This document shows, one piece after another, positions 1-7,821 of a stretch of DNA of 14,329 bases. The first letter of the stretch is position 1; each line of letters starts with the position of its first letter. Made by a program: the position numbers and the translations under genes. The notes under the pieces are model-generated. The model searched no databases, was not told the DNA's origin, and saw nothing but the letters and a program-made list of their open reading frames with translations. This stretch comes from Palsa-504 sp050698755 (GTDB lineage: Bacteria > Actinomycetota > Actinomycetes > Streptosporangiales > Streptosporangiaceae), in contig JBOHCK010000150.1 of the NCBI GenBank assembly GCA_050698755.1, positions 1 through 14,329 on the forward strand, in the 5' to 3' direction.

Positions 1-425
1 AATCATGCCGCGCTTCCGCACAGGCCTGTCGGCGATGTGCGCGGGAGCGTCATCCGCTCGAGCAGCTTGCTCAGCCACTGCTGCTGGACATACTAGGCTG
101 CTTGCTGGCAGGTAACTACCCGGCGAGAAGATCTGATCATGGACAGTGATCGGCAATTCGCCGCGGCACCCGGGCCGCGAGGAACTCGCTCAGCCGAGGC
201 GCCGGCTCGCCAGGGCTGAGCACGTCCGGCGTGCAAGCTCCTGATCGCCTGGCTCGCCGGTCGCAGGCCCGGCGTCTCGAGGGCGATGGCCGGACCTGGC
301 AGCTGACCCGCTAGCAGCCCGGCAGGGCCTGGATCCTGCCGGGCTGCTAGCGGAGCGTCTCCGGCCTCTCCCTTCATGACTGCCCGGTTCCTGTCCCTGA
401 CGGGACGGTTTCACGTGGCTCTGCG
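1..425. other. Region without a convincing gene
   Basis: I find no recognisable protein in this stretch. Short open frames on both strands give low-complexity Arg/Ala/Pro/Ser translations typical of GC-rich noncoding DNA. A minus-strand frame from about 95 down to 5 has good third-position GC, but it is under 30 codons and preceded by a stop codon, so I do not call it. The right end holds the strong hairpin listed separately, which follows the stop of the substrate-binding protein gene. The left edge may contain the tail of an unrelated unit that lies outside the window. Confidence 0.5.
308..353 (-). terminator. Long perfect hairpin, probable terminator of the importer operon
   Basis: Arms 308-326 and 335-353 are perfectly complementary over 19 bp around an 8-nt loop (327-334). 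The structure lies about 75 bp past the stop codon of the substrate-binding protein on its strand, where an operon-end hairpin is expected. No T-run follows on the minus strand, so it would be the U-less, stem-dominated type often seen in GC-rich actinobacteria, or an mRNA 3'-end stabiliser. The hairpin is seen directly; the terminator role is inferred. Confidence 0.65.
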
Positions 426-1742
426 TCAGGGGTGCAGCTGGCCTGCTGCAGCCTTGGCCAGGGTCTCCACGCTGAGGCTGCCCACCAGCGTCAGCTTGCC
501 GCTGGCGTTGGCGCGGAATGCCCCGAAGGTTCCCACGGAATTGTGGTACTTATTGAAGCCTGCTGGCCCGCCTGCACCGACGAAGTGCACCTTCTTGTGA
601 GCCTTCAAGTCCTTCAGCGCGGCGCTCCAGGTGGTCACGTCGATGCCGGGCGGATTGCTCACCTTGGCAATGGCGGCGTCGATCTTGGCGCCGTTCGTGC
701 TGCCGGCTTCCTGGATAGCCATGGCCAGTTCGAGGATGCTGTCATACGAATAGTTCGCCCCTGAGATCGGCATGCTGTGGTACTGCTGCTTGTAGTACTT
801 CACGAACGGCGCGACGCCCGGCCCTGCACTGGTGGTTCCCTGGACTGACAGCAGCGACTTCTGCGCCACCGAAGCGCCGACAGCGGAGATGAAGTCGCCT
901 CCGGCCGTGAGGTCGCTGCCGATGAATGGAATCGCCAGGTGGTCGACCTGCTGGAAGTTCTTCCAGATCGTGGCTGCGGAAGTCGGGTCAGTCTGAGTGA
1001 ATATGACCTGCGGGTGGGCGGCCACAACAGATTCCACCACCGACGCATAGCTACTGGCCCCGGGAGTGATGAGCTGGTTACTTACGATTGTGCCGCCGTT
1101 CTGGGTGAAGGTCTGCTTGACCTGCAAGCTCAGCGTTCCGGCGGAGGCGTTCTGGGTGAAGAGAATCGCCGCACGCGTGTAGTGCTGGGACAGGGCGTAC
1201 GCCGCCATGGCCACTCCGAGAGAGGAGTCAGACGGGCTGGGCCGCCAGACCCACTTGTTAGTATTGGTGTTGAACGCGGTGCTGCCCCCCTGGAACATCT
1301 CGGGGATCTGATTCTGGGTCACGATTGGCTCAATGGCGGGAAGCACGGTGCTTTCCGAGCCGTCAAGGGCGACGATGTGGTTCGTAGCAACTGCCGTATC
1401 CAGCGCTGTTACCGCGTCAGCCGGGTCGTCGGCGTCATCGATCTGTACTAGCTGAATCTTGCTTCCCAGGACCCCGCCCTCGGCGTTGATCTCTGCGGCG
1501 GCTGCGCTCGCGCCATTGCGCAGTCCTGCTCCGATCTCGGAGTAGATCCCCGTCAGCGGGCCCTCGACGCCGATCACGATGGGCTTGCCTGAAGCCACGG
1601 ACCCGCCGGACCCGCCAGCCGAACCGCCGCATCCCGCCAGCGCCGCCAGGCTAACGGCGGCTGTGACCGCCGCCAGGCGCCGACGGCTCAATTTCGTCCG
1701 AGCCAGAAACTCGCGATCGGCACGTCTATTGCTTCCGTGCAT
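426..1742 (-). CDS. ABC transporter substrate-binding lipoprotein, branched-chain amino-acid (HAAT) class
   Basis: This is the extracytoplasmic receptor that captures the solute and delivers it to the LivH/LivM-type channel encoded upstream. The 438-residue product starts with a basic region containing SRRR (residues 19-22, twin-arginine-like). A hydrophobic stretch and the lipobox LAGC follow, with the lipidated Cys at 38, then a Gly/Ser linker. The mature part begins with IVIGVEGPLTG and has a later NAEGGVLG segment, both typical of periplasmic-binding-protein type I (Peripla_BP_6). Its length fits the family. It is the last gene of the operon, 11 bp after the livF-like stop, with AAGGAGG at 1748-1754 overlapping that stop and 5 bp before the ATG. 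The strong private ribosome site fits a receptor needed in excess. The family also binds amides, urea, aromatic acids and other small acids, so the ligand is not determined; the neighbouring catabolic genes suggest a carboxylate. Confidence 0.93.
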   Translation of the reverse strand: MHGSNRRADREFLARTKLSRRRLAAVTAAVSLAALAGCGGSAGGSGGSVASGKPIVIGVEGPLTGIYSEIGAGLRNGASAAAAEINAEGGVLGSKIQLVQIDDADDPADAVTALDTAVATNHIVALDGSESTVLPAIEPIVTQNQIPEMFQGGSTAFNTNTNKWVWRPSPSDSSLGVAMAAYALSQHYTRAAILFTQNASAGTLSLQVKQTFTQNGGTIVSNQLITPGASSYASVVESVVAAHPQVIFTQTDPTSAATIWKNFQQVDHLAIPFIGSDLTAGGDFISAVGASVAQKSLLSVQGTTSAGPGVAPFVKYYKQQYHSMPISGANYSYDSILELAMAIQEAGSTNGAKIDAAIAKVSNPPGIDVTTWSAALKDLKAHKKVHFVGAGGPAGFNKYHNSVGTFGAFRANASGKLTLVGSLSVETLAKAAAGQLHP

Positions 1743-1753
1743 TGGATCCTCCT

Positions 1754-2500
1754 TTAAGCAGCACCAGTAAAAAGGTTGCCGATAATGTCGCTTTCGAGGA
1801 GGGACGCACCAGGTCCCTCCTCGGCATTTCGCCCCAGGGCAAGCACGTATCCCCAGTCGGCGTTCTTGAGGGCGGCGCGGACATTTTGATCGACTATCAG
1901 CACGGCCACGCCGGCGCCGTTCACGGCGTGGATTCGCTCACGGACCGACTTCTCCGCCAGAGGGGACAGGCCTGCCATCGGCTCGTCGAGCAGCAGGACC
2001 TTCGGGTCAACCATCAGACCGCGCGCGATCGCCAGCATGTGGCTCTGCCCGCCGCTCAGAGTCCGGGCCGGTCGGCGCAGGGCGGCGGCCAGGTCCGGAA
2101 AGAGGTGCAGGACCTCGTCGATCTTGCGCTTCAGGCCGCCCTTGAGGATGTAGCCCCCCATCTCGAGGTTCTCGTAGACAGTAAGAGAGCCGAACACGTT
2201 GCGGAGCTGGGGGACGTACGACATGCCCAGGCGGATCATGCCCTCGGCCGGCCGGTCCTCCACCCGCGTGCCCTCGAGGATCACCTTGCCTTCGCTGGGG
2301 CGCAGGACGCCGGCGATGCCCTTGAGCAGCGTCGACTTTCCGGCGCCATTGAGGCCAACGAGGGCGGTGATCTGTCCCGCCGCTGCTCGGAGGTTGACCT
2401 CGTTGACGATGGGCTGGCCACCGTAACCGACCGACAAGCCCTCCACCCGGAGGAGCGCCTCGGCGCCATTTTCGCTAGGAACCTGCATGGCTTCAGTCAT
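1754..2500 (-). CDS. livF: ABC transporter ATP-binding protein, LivF type
   Basis: One of the two cytoplasmic ATPases that power the importer. In 248 residues it shows Walker A GLNGAGKST (49-57), an intact LSGGQ signature, Walker B VLLLDEP followed by MAGLSP, and VDQN in place of a histidine switch. A Gln there is usual in LivF proteins, which separates it from the LivG-type neighbour that has VEHN. The start codon ATG overlaps the end of the livG-like gene by 8 bp (2493-2500), implying translational coupling. A second Met at residue 5 is an alternative start. The stop TAA lies inside the ribosome site of the next gene. The family assignment is firm, but the transported solute is unknown. Confidence 0.93.
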   Translation of the reverse strand: MTEAMQVPSENGAEALLRVEGLSVGYGGQPIVNEVNLRAAAGQITALVGLNGAGKSTLLKGIAGVLRPSEGKVILEGTRVEDRPAEGMIRLGMSYVPQLRNVFGSLTVYENLEMGGYILKGGLKRKIDEVLHLFPDLAAALRRPARTLSGGQSHMLAIARGLMVDPKVLLLDEPMAGLSPLAEKSVRERIHAVNGAGVAVLIVDQNVRAALKNADWGYVLALGRNAEEGPGASLLESDIIGNLFTGAA

Positions 2501-3257
2501 CGGTTCCCAGGTACGCTTCCTTGACGAGTTCGTTTGAGCGCAGCTCGGTCATTGTCCCGGCCGCGACCACCCGACCCATGGCCATGACGTAGACGTTGTC
2601 GCAGCATTCCTCCACCCTGGCAAGGTTGTGTTCGACCATGAGGATCGTGACTCCGCCTGCCTTCATGCGGAGGATGGCCTCAAGCACCCGGTCAATCATC
2701 ACCGGGTGGACGCCGGCCAGCGGCTCGTCCAGGAGGACCATGCGGGGTGCGGCCATCAGCAATCGGGCGAATTCCAGCAGTCGCTTCTGGCCGCCGCTCA
2801 GCGTGGACGCCACCTGATCACGCATGTTGAGCAGGCCGTACTCGTCTAGGATCTCTCGCGCCAGTTCCGCGTCGCGTTCCTGCGCTCTTTTCAGCGGACC
2901 GGGGCGGAAGACTGCCCGCCACATCGCTGCTCGCGGCTGGTCAATCGCGGCGGCCAGCATGTTCTCCATCAGGGTGAAGCGCGGCCATTCCCGAGAGATC
3001 TGGAAGGATCGGAGCAAGCCCAGGCGACTGACCATGTGCATGGGGAGTGACTCGATGCTCTGACCGTCGAACCGCACCGTTCCTGAGTCGGGGTGCAGCA
3101 GCCCCGACACCAGGTCGACCACCGTGCTCTTCCCGGCGCCGTTGGGGCCGATCAGCCCGGTGATCGCTCCTCGCTCGGCTTTGAAGCTGGCGCCGTCGAC
3201 GGCCACAGTCCCGCCGAACCGCCTCTTCAGGCCCTCGACCTCGAGCAGGGTGCTCAC
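2493..3257 (-). CDS. livG: ABC transporter ATP-binding protein, LivG type
   Basis: Second ATPase of the importer, 254 residues. Walker A GPNGAGKST is at residues 37-45. An LSGGQ signature is followed by KRLLEFARLL, Walker B is MVLLDEPLAG, and the switch histidine is in VEHNL. The C-terminal YLG-type ending with nearby acidic residues is characteristic of LivG. I chose GTG at 3257 rather than the longer frame starting at 3368. The first 37 residues of the longer version have no family similarity and lie wholly inside the permease gene, while GTG overlaps the livM-like TGA in the classic 4-bp GTGA arrangement (3254-3257) and the next residues (STLLEVEGL) match family N-termini. Confidence 0.93.
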   Translation of the reverse strand: MSTLLEVEGLKRRFGGTVAVDGASFKAERGAITGLIGPNGAGKSTVVDLVSGLLHPDSGTVRFDGQSIESLPMHMVSRLGLLRSFQISREWPRFTLMENMLAAAIDQPRAAMWRAVFRPGPLKRAQERDAELAREILDEYGLLNMRDQVASTLSGGQKRLLEFARLLMAAPRMVLLDEPLAGVHPVMIDRVLEAILRMKAGGVTILMVEHNLARVEECCDNVYVMAMGRVVAAGTMTELRSNELVKEAYLGTDD

Positions 3258-4264
3258 CTCGCAGCTCCCTTGCTCGTGACCTGCCGCACCAGCCTGCTCA
3301 GGGGATCGGCCCTGACCCGGGGATTGTCTAGGTAATGCTGTTCGGGCAGGATGCCCTGGGGCCGCCACCGGAGGAAGACCAGCATCACCAGGCCAATCGC
3401 GAGTGCCCGCAGGGCTGGCTCGGCGTTGGGATATGCCGGGATTGAGGGCAGGAACTCGGTGCCCTCAAGGATCAGCCCGAACACGACCAGGCTCCCCAGG
3501 ATGGCGCCCGTCATGTTGCCGGTTCCGCCGATGATGATCGCGGCGAAGAGCAGTACCGTCTCGATCGGTGACCAGGCCTGAGGATTGAAGGCACCGATAT
3601 AGGCCATCAGGAGCGCGCCAGAGAGGCCGGCGAGCGCGCCCCCGAGGATATAAGCCTTGATGCGCGCGATGTACGGATCGTGGCCGAAGGCCGCCGCCGC
3701 GACCTCGTCTTCCCTGATGGCCCGCAGGGCGATCCCGAAGGGGCTCCAGAAGATCCGCTGCAGCAAGAGATAGACGCCGAGGACGACAACCGCACACAGG
3801 CCCAGGAAGAAGATGTGGTAGGCGGACGGGCCGAGGTTCAGCGCAGAGTTGAAGGGCTGCTGCCCCCCGAAGACCCCGGTGAACCCATTGAACAGCGAGG
3901 TCTGCTGCGTGATCACGGCACTGAGGATGAGCACCGACGCGAAGGTGGTGATCCCGAAGTACACCTGGCGAAGGGACCTCAGTGCGATGGCCCCGATCAC
4001 CAGGGAGAGGACGGAGCAGACGGCTACCGCCGCCAAGGCTCCGACCACCGGCGATTGCCGGAGGCCCAGTATGTAGGTCAGCCCGGTGTCATTGCGCGGA
4101 GCCGGCGGGAGCACCACCACTGCATAGGTGTAGGCGCCGACTGCCAGCAGCGCGTAGACCAGGAAGTCGAATTCGCCCGCCCAGCCCCAGCGGACGTTGA
4201 GGGCTGCAGCCGCCACCGCGTAGATGAGGGCGAAAGTCACCACGGTGATGATGAGGTAGCTCAT
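3254..4264 (-). CDS. livM: ABC transporter permease, LivM type
   Basis: Integral membrane subunit of the importer, 336 residues. It is made of repeated hydrophobic helices (roughly eight to ten) starting at the N-terminus. The coupling segment includes FGIALRAIREDEVAAAAFG, the conserved LivM cytoplasmic loop thought to contact the ATPases, followed by an Ala/Gly-rich membrane helix. Near the C-terminus RWRPQGILPE matches the usual end of LivM, followed by a short hydrophilic tail. The start ATG overlaps the TGA of the livH-like gene (ATGA, 4261-4264), and its own TGA overlaps the livG-like GTG. It should pair with the LivH-type subunit as a heterodimeric channel. Confidence 0.93.
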   Translation of the reverse strand: MSYLIITVVTFALIYAVAAAALNVRWGWAGEFDFLVYALLAVGAYTYAVVVLPPAPRNDTGLTYILGLRQSPVVGALAAVAVCSVLSLVIGAIALRSLRQVYFGITTFASVLILSAVITQQTSLFNGFTGVFGGQQPFNSALNLGPSAYHIFFLGLCAVVVLGVYLLLQRIFWSPFGIALRAIREDEVAAAAFGHDPYIARIKAYILGGALAGLSGALLMAYIGAFNPQAWSPIETVLLFAAIIIGGTGNMTGAILGSLVVFGLILEGTEFLPSIPAYPNAEPALRALAIGLVMLVFLRWRPQGILPEQHYLDNPRVRADPLSRLVRQVTSKGAAR

Positions 4265-5142
4265 TCTGCGAAGTTCCAGATCTCGGCCTTGAAGAGGCCC
4301 TGGGGGCGCACCAGCAGCGCCAGGATGAGGAGGCCGAACGCCACCGACTCGCTGTAATCGGGGGCTACATATGACGCCGCGACCTGCATGGTGATGCCGA
4401 TGATGAGCGCGCCAACGGCGGTGCCGTAGGGCCGGCCGAGCCCCCCGACCACCGAGGCGGCGAAGATCACGACCAGGTAGCCGAAGCCAAGGGTCGGGGT
4501 CAGCCCGCCGACGTATGCGGCCAGGATGAAGCCGGCGAAGCCGGCCATCATGCCGTCGAGCAGCCAGGTGATGCGCACGACGCGCTTGTAGGGCACCCCG
4601 GTTACTCGTGCCAGATCGGGGTTGTCCGAGACGGCACGCAGCGCCTTCCCGAACTTCGTATAACGCAGCAGGATGTGCAGGGACCCCAGGATGACGATCG
4701 CCGACCCCATGGTCTCGATGTCGACATTGGTCCAGAGGAAGGGCCCGACGTGAATCAGCCCCGAGGTCGGCAGGCTGAAGGTCTTGGCAGATCCGCCGAA
4801 GATAATCAGGATCACGTTCTGCACGACCAGCGCGAATACCACTGTCACCAGGAAGATGGTGATCCTGGGCGCCCGCAACCTGATGAACGGCTCTACCAGG
4901 GCGAGGTTGAGCACGCTAGCCGCCAGTCCCCCGGCCACCACCGCGGCAATGACCTCTACCGCCAGGTTGTGGGTCAGCGTCTGTGCCGCCAGGGCGCCGT
5001 AGGCCCCGATGGTCAGGAGATCACCATGGGCGAAGTTCGGCGTGGTGGTGACACTGAACTGCAGGGAAAAGGCCACGGATCCGAGGGCGATGATCGCGGC
5101 GGAGACCAGCCCGAAGCCGATGCTGTGCAGCAGGATGGTCAT
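4261..5142 (-). CDS. livH: ABC transporter permease, LivH type
   Basis: First gene of the importer operon: 293 residues of alternating hydrophobic helices. The family loop AVSDNPDLARVTGVPYKRVV is followed by a Gly/Ala-rich helix (MMAGFAGFILAAYVGG), and the protein ends with RPQGLFK, a common LivH ending. An in-frame TTG at 5151 would add three residues. I prefer ATG at 5142 because GAGG lies nine bases before it, a normal distance, whereas GAGG would abut the TTG. The 5' leader from the predicted promoter (5255-5283) would be about 105 nt. The family is certain, the exact start less so. Confidence 0.92.
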   Translation of the reverse strand: MTILLHSIGFGLVSAAIIALGSVAFSLQFSVTTTPNFAHGDLLTIGAYGALAAQTLTHNLAVEVIAAVVAGGLAASVLNLALVEPFIRLRAPRITIFLVTVVFALVVQNVILIIFGGSAKTFSLPTSGLIHVGPFLWTNVDIETMGSAIVILGSLHILLRYTKFGKALRAVSDNPDLARVTGVPYKRVVRITWLLDGMMAGFAGFILAAYVGGLTPTLGFGYLVVIFAASVVGGLGRPYGTAVGALIIGITMQVAASYVAPDYSESVAFGLLILALLVRPQGLFKAEIWNFAE

Positions 5143-5254
5143 GAGCGCCAACCTCGCGTCTCAGTGCCGGTGTCCCCGACCACCGTTGGGCTAAGGGACA
5201 AAATCTGCGGAAAGAATCTCATTAGCGGGACTCCGAGGCTCAGCTTTGGGTGGA

Positions 5255-5283
5255 ATATTGCCCCTCAAGCTTGAGCATGTCAA
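5255..5283 (-). promoter_or_regulatory. Predicted leftward promoter of the importer operon with palindromic operator in the spacer
   Basis: On the minus strand TTGACA (5283-5278) is followed after exactly 17 bp by CAATAT (5260-5255). The -35 is a perfect consensus and the -10 keeps the A at position 2 and T at position 6. The spacer contains the perfect 12-bp palindrome CTCAAGCTTGAG (5264-5275). A dimeric repressor bound there would block RNA polymerase directly. The sequences are seen; promoter and operator function are inferred. Confidence 0.5.
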
Positions 5284-5407
5284 GGCACAATGGCCCCTGA
5301 TTTTGCAGTTGAGCACGAAGTTTCGGACTTCGGGCGAGTCGCTCTGCGACCCCGGAGAGGGCCAGGTAGCGGGTCTCGGCGAGGGCAGGCAACGGCGTGA
5401 GTATTCG

Positions 5408-5429
5408 CCGCCGGCCGTCAGGCCGGCGG
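5408..5429. repeat. GC-rich hairpin in the divergent region
   Basis: The nine-base arms CCGCCGGCC (5408-5416) and GGCCGGCGG (5421-5429) are perfectly complementary with a 4-base loop GTCA. No T-run follows on either strand. It could be a weak bidirectional terminator insulating the two promoters, or a structural element of a leader, and its position in the spacer between divergent units favours insulation. Confidence 0.4.
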
Positions 5430-5581
5430 GGCGCTGAGGTCGTGGCCGGGCCGCAAGCGAAAGACGGCGATTGACCGCTCGGTGCGGTCGCGCGGCAGCG
5501 AGCGCCTGCAGGCGCACCGGCGGCGCAATGATCGGGCCAGGCGGGACAGGCGGAGCCCGGGCGGTGAGCCTCATCGGACCC

Positions 5582-5610
5582 TTGACGGCCAAACATGCAG
5601 ATTGTAGCGT
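5582..5610 (+). promoter_or_regulatory. Predicted rightward promoter of the MmgE/PrpD-cyclase unit
   Basis: TTGACG (5582-5587), a 17-bp spacer and TAGCGT (5605-5610) match the TTGAC-17-TAnnnT pattern of actinobacterial housekeeping promoters. Transcription would begin near 5617. That is only about 35 nt before the preferred ATG at 5652, and about 5 nt before an upstream in-frame ATG at 5622, which would then be almost leaderless. Confidence 0.5.
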
Positions 5611-5651
5611 GTGCGCCATAGATGGGATTTTTAGACGCAAAAATGAGACTC

Positions 5652-7034
5652 ATGGTGAATGAATCTGTAGGTCCAACCCAGGTGCTGGCTGACTTTGTCG
5701 CTCGCACCACCTGGAGCCGGATCCCGGCGCGGGTTCAAGCCCGTGTCCGGGACATCGTGATGGACACGATCGCTAGTGCCCTCGGCGGTCACGACGCCGG
5801 CGAGAGCCCGATGGTCTTGTCGACTGCCGAGCTGGTGCTAGGCAGCGGAAGCTCGACTGTCATCGGCGGCACCCCCATGTCACCGGCCGCCGCGGCGCTG
5901 GCCAACGGTTATCTCATCACCGCGGTCAACCTGTGCGACGTGCACCACCCCACGCTCTGCCACGTCACTCCCGAGGTGGTCCCGCCGGCACTCGCGGTGG
6001 CGGAGGAGCGGGACCTATCCGGTGCCGACTTCCTGACCGCCGTGGCCCTTGGCCTTGAGGTGACGACGCGCATTGGCATGGGCACGCATTATGAGGAGTT
6101 CCGGCGGCGGGGCTGGCACTCGCCCGGGGTGACCGGTCCCTTCGGCGGCGGAGCTTCTGCCGGCCGGCTTCTCGGGCTGGACGCCGAGGCCACCCGCAAT
6201 ACTTTCGGCCTGGCCGGCAGCCTGGCCGCAGGCAGCTTCGCGCAGCTCGGGACCCCGACCATCAAGTTCAGCCAGGCACGAGCTTCGCTAGGCGGCCTGC
6301 TGGCGGCCACGCTGGCGGCGGCCGGAATCTCCGCGGCTGCGGAGATCCTCACCAATCCCGTCGGCGGGCTGTACTGGACGCACTCCGATGGAGGAGACCC
6401 TGACGCAGTGACATCGGGGCTCGGTGAGCACTGGGAGCTCGAGCAGTGCACCCTGCGGCCATGGCCGGTGGCCGCCCATCTGCAAAACACCGTGGCCGCG
6501 GTGCTCGACCTGGTTCATTCAGATCCGGGACCGTCGAGCGAGGTTGCCCGGCTGGAGCTCACTCTGCCGACCCAGGCTTACTCGCTGCATGCCGCTGTCG
6601 GCTGGGATGACCGCTTTCGCGCCCGGCTGTCGGCGCGCTACGTGGCTGCGGTGGTGCTCAGCGATCGGCGATGCTGGCTGGACCAGTTCACGGCCGAGCG
6701 AGTCGTCGACCCCGGTGTCGGCGCATTTGCCCGAGACCAAGTCACCGTGGTTCACGACCCTGTGCTCCCTGCTTCCGCCGTGGTCCTGCGAGCGGTTTAC
6801 TCCGACGGCCGTGAGGAGGTCGTGGAGCGATCGGCGCCCAAGGGTGATCCCGCCGATCCGCTCTCCGGATCAGAGCTATTGGAGAAGCTGGAGAACGCAG
6901 CCGCAGGGCGGCTTCCCGCCGGCACGATCAGGCAGCTCTGCGACGTTCTGCCGACGCTCGATGACCAGCCCCACATCGGCTGCATCATCCGCAGTCTGTC
7001 TCTGCCCGAAACAACAAGGAGGACGGCGTCATGA
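5652..7034 (+). CDS. MmgE/PrpD family protein (dehydratase/isomerase/decarboxylase fold), copy 1
   Basis: This family includes 2-methylcitrate dehydratase PrpD, cis-aconitate decarboxylase and related enzymes acting on small polycarboxylates in the cytoplasm. The 460-residue product keeps the family's candidate catalytic positions: Asp96 and His104 in the segment CDVHHPTLCHVTPEVVPPAL (95-114), His156 in RRGWH before a Gly-rich GPFGGGA turn, and Lys205 in TPTIKFSQAR. A later RPWP...AHL segment corresponds to the family's Pro/His motif. In-frame ATGs at 5622 and 5643 would give longer forms. I chose 5652 because the paralogue at 13039 begins at about this point; no start has a strong ribosome site. 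It overlaps the cyclase-family gene by ATGA. The product is a substrate-divergent paralogue of the copy at the right edge, and its reaction cannot be fixed from sequence. Confidence 0.88.
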   Translation: MVNESVGPTQVLADFVARTTWSRIPARVQARVRDIVMDTIASALGGHDAGESPMVLSTAELVLGSGSSTVIGGTPMSPAAAALANGYLITAVNLCDVHHPTLCHVTPEVVPPALAVAEERDLSGADFLTAVALGLEVTTRIGMGTHYEEFRRRGWHSPGVTGPFGGGASAGRLLGLDAEATRNTFGLAGSLAAGSFAQLGTPTIKFSQARASLGGLLAATLAAAGISAAAEILTNPVGGLYWTHSDGGDPDAVTSGLGEHWELEQCTLRPWPVAAHLQNTVAAVLDLVHSDPGPSSEVARLELTLPTQAYSLHAAVGWDDRFRARLSARYVAAVVLSDRRCWLDQFTAERVVDPGVGAFARDQVTVVHDPVLPASAVVLRAVYSDGREEVVERSAPKGDPADPLSGSELLEKLENAAAGRLPAGTIRQLCDVLPTLDDQPHIGCIIRSLSLPETTRRTAS

Positions 7035-7756
7035 AGTTCCTGGACCTAACGCAACCGCTCACCCCGAGCACGCCCCGATCCTCGGACCACCCTCAGGTGG
7101 AGTACCCGGTCTTGCGCCACTACTCGACTCACGGGACCCTTACCCGCGAGATCAGAGCCTCCCTGCACTCGGGGACTCATGTAGACGCCGCCTCTCTCTA
7201 CGATCCGGCCGGCAAGAACATTGATGACCTGCCCCTCGAGGGCTTCTGCGGCAGCGGCATGGTCATCGACGTTTCTGACCTCGGTGACTGGGGGGAGGTC
7301 ACTGCAGAGGTCCTCGACAAGCGCGCGTCTGAGGTTGGCGCCGGGGACATCATCGCCCTGTGGACGAGCTGGTCTCAGTACTACGAGACCGACGAGCAGC
7401 GCTACGTCCTCAAGTCACCAGGACTCGACCGGTCGGGGGTCGACTGGCTGGTGAACCGCAAGATCCGCGCCATCTACTCCGACAATCCGAGTTCCGAGCA
7501 CATCTTCATGCGGTCGCGGCAGTGGCGCCAGCTGCGCCCGGACATCTTCGGCGAGGTGGAGATCGACCCGTACCGGTTCCCGCCGGCCTACGCGCACAAG
7601 CAGATGCTCCCGGCCGGGATCAATATGGTAGAGCATCTGTCCACCGCGCTGGGCGAGCTGATTGGCCAGCGCGTCAACCTCGTGGCGTTCCCCGCGAAGT
7701 ACGCCGGCGTCGAGGCCGCCCCCGCCCGGGTGGCCGCGGTGCTCGAGTTCCCCTGA
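7031..7756 (+). CDS. Cyclase family protein (metal-dependent hydrolase, kynurenine-formamidase-like)
   Basis: Proteins of the cyclase family (PF04199) are Zn/Mn hydrolases that cleave amides, lactams or cyclic esters; examples are kynurenine formamidase and isatin hydrolase. The 241-residue product has the signature HSGTHVDA (46-53), supplying His46, His50 and Asp52. Further on it has AHK at 188-190 and a Glu at 201 in MVEHL; the His189-Glu201 spacing of 12 suits the family's metal/catalytic pair. Asp151 lies in YSDNPSSEH. Its ATG overlaps the upstream TGA, and AGGAGG (7017-7022) sits 8 bp before it, so it is both coupled and independently initiated. A hairpin-plus-T terminator follows. Coupling to an MmgE/PrpD protein suggests that a ring or amide is hydrolysed and the resulting acid is then dehydrated or isomerised. 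The exact substrate is unknown. Confidence 0.88.
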   Translation: MKFLDLTQPLTPSTPRSSDHPQVEYPVLRHYSTHGTLTREIRASLHSGTHVDAASLYDPAGKNIDDLPLEGFCGSGMVIDVSDLGDWGEVTAEVLDKRASEVGAGDIIALWTSWSQYYETDEQRYVLKSPGLDRSGVDWLVNRKIRAIYSDNPSSEHIFMRSRQWRQLRPDIFGEVEIDPYRFPPAYAHKQMLPAGINMVEHLSTALGELIGQRVNLVAFPAKYAGVEAAPARVAAVLEFP

Positions 7757-7821
7757 TCTCCATGGCCAGTCAGCGACGCTAGCCGATGACTGGCAGATCC
7801 GGCAGTGGCGAGGTGATCCTG

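Larger units (their letters stand above)
5143..5651. other. Divergent intergenic control region
   Basis: About 500 bp separate the leftward importer operon from the rightward catabolic genes. I find no convincing coding sequence; the open frames on the minus strand (for example 5240-5710 and 5191-5640) give Arg/Pro/Ala-rich unstructured translations. The region contains a leftward promoter with an internal palindrome (5255-5283), a GC hairpin (5408-5429), a 14-bp perfect palindrome at 5502-5515 and a rightward promoter (5582-5610). A shared control region between importer and enzymes would allow both to respond to the same inducer. Confidence 0.6.

Noticed and set aside
5..96. Short minus-strand frame with good third-position GC at the left edge
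   Set aside because: Fewer than 30 codons, a stop codon immediately upstream and no recognisable similarity. It could be a gene remnant, but chance cannot be excluded.
1742..2524. 260-codon open frame on the plus strand
   Set aside because: Antisense to the livF-like ATPase gene, whose Walker and signature motifs are intact. The translation shows no family features.
3258..3368. N-terminal extension of the livG-like protein to ATG 3368
   Set aside because: The added residues lie entirely within the livM-like gene, are unlike LivG N-termini, and would destroy the neat GTGA overlap.
5502..5515. 14-bp perfect palindrome GCGCCTGCAGGCGC as an operator
   Set aside because: It is not close to either predicted promoter, and such GC palindromes are common by chance in this base composition. 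Noted only within the divergent-region entry.
5191..5710. Two minus-strand open frames in the divergent region
   Set aside because: Pro/Arg/Ala-rich, no ribosome site, no motif. They overlap the predicted promoters and the start of the first MmgE/PrpD gene.
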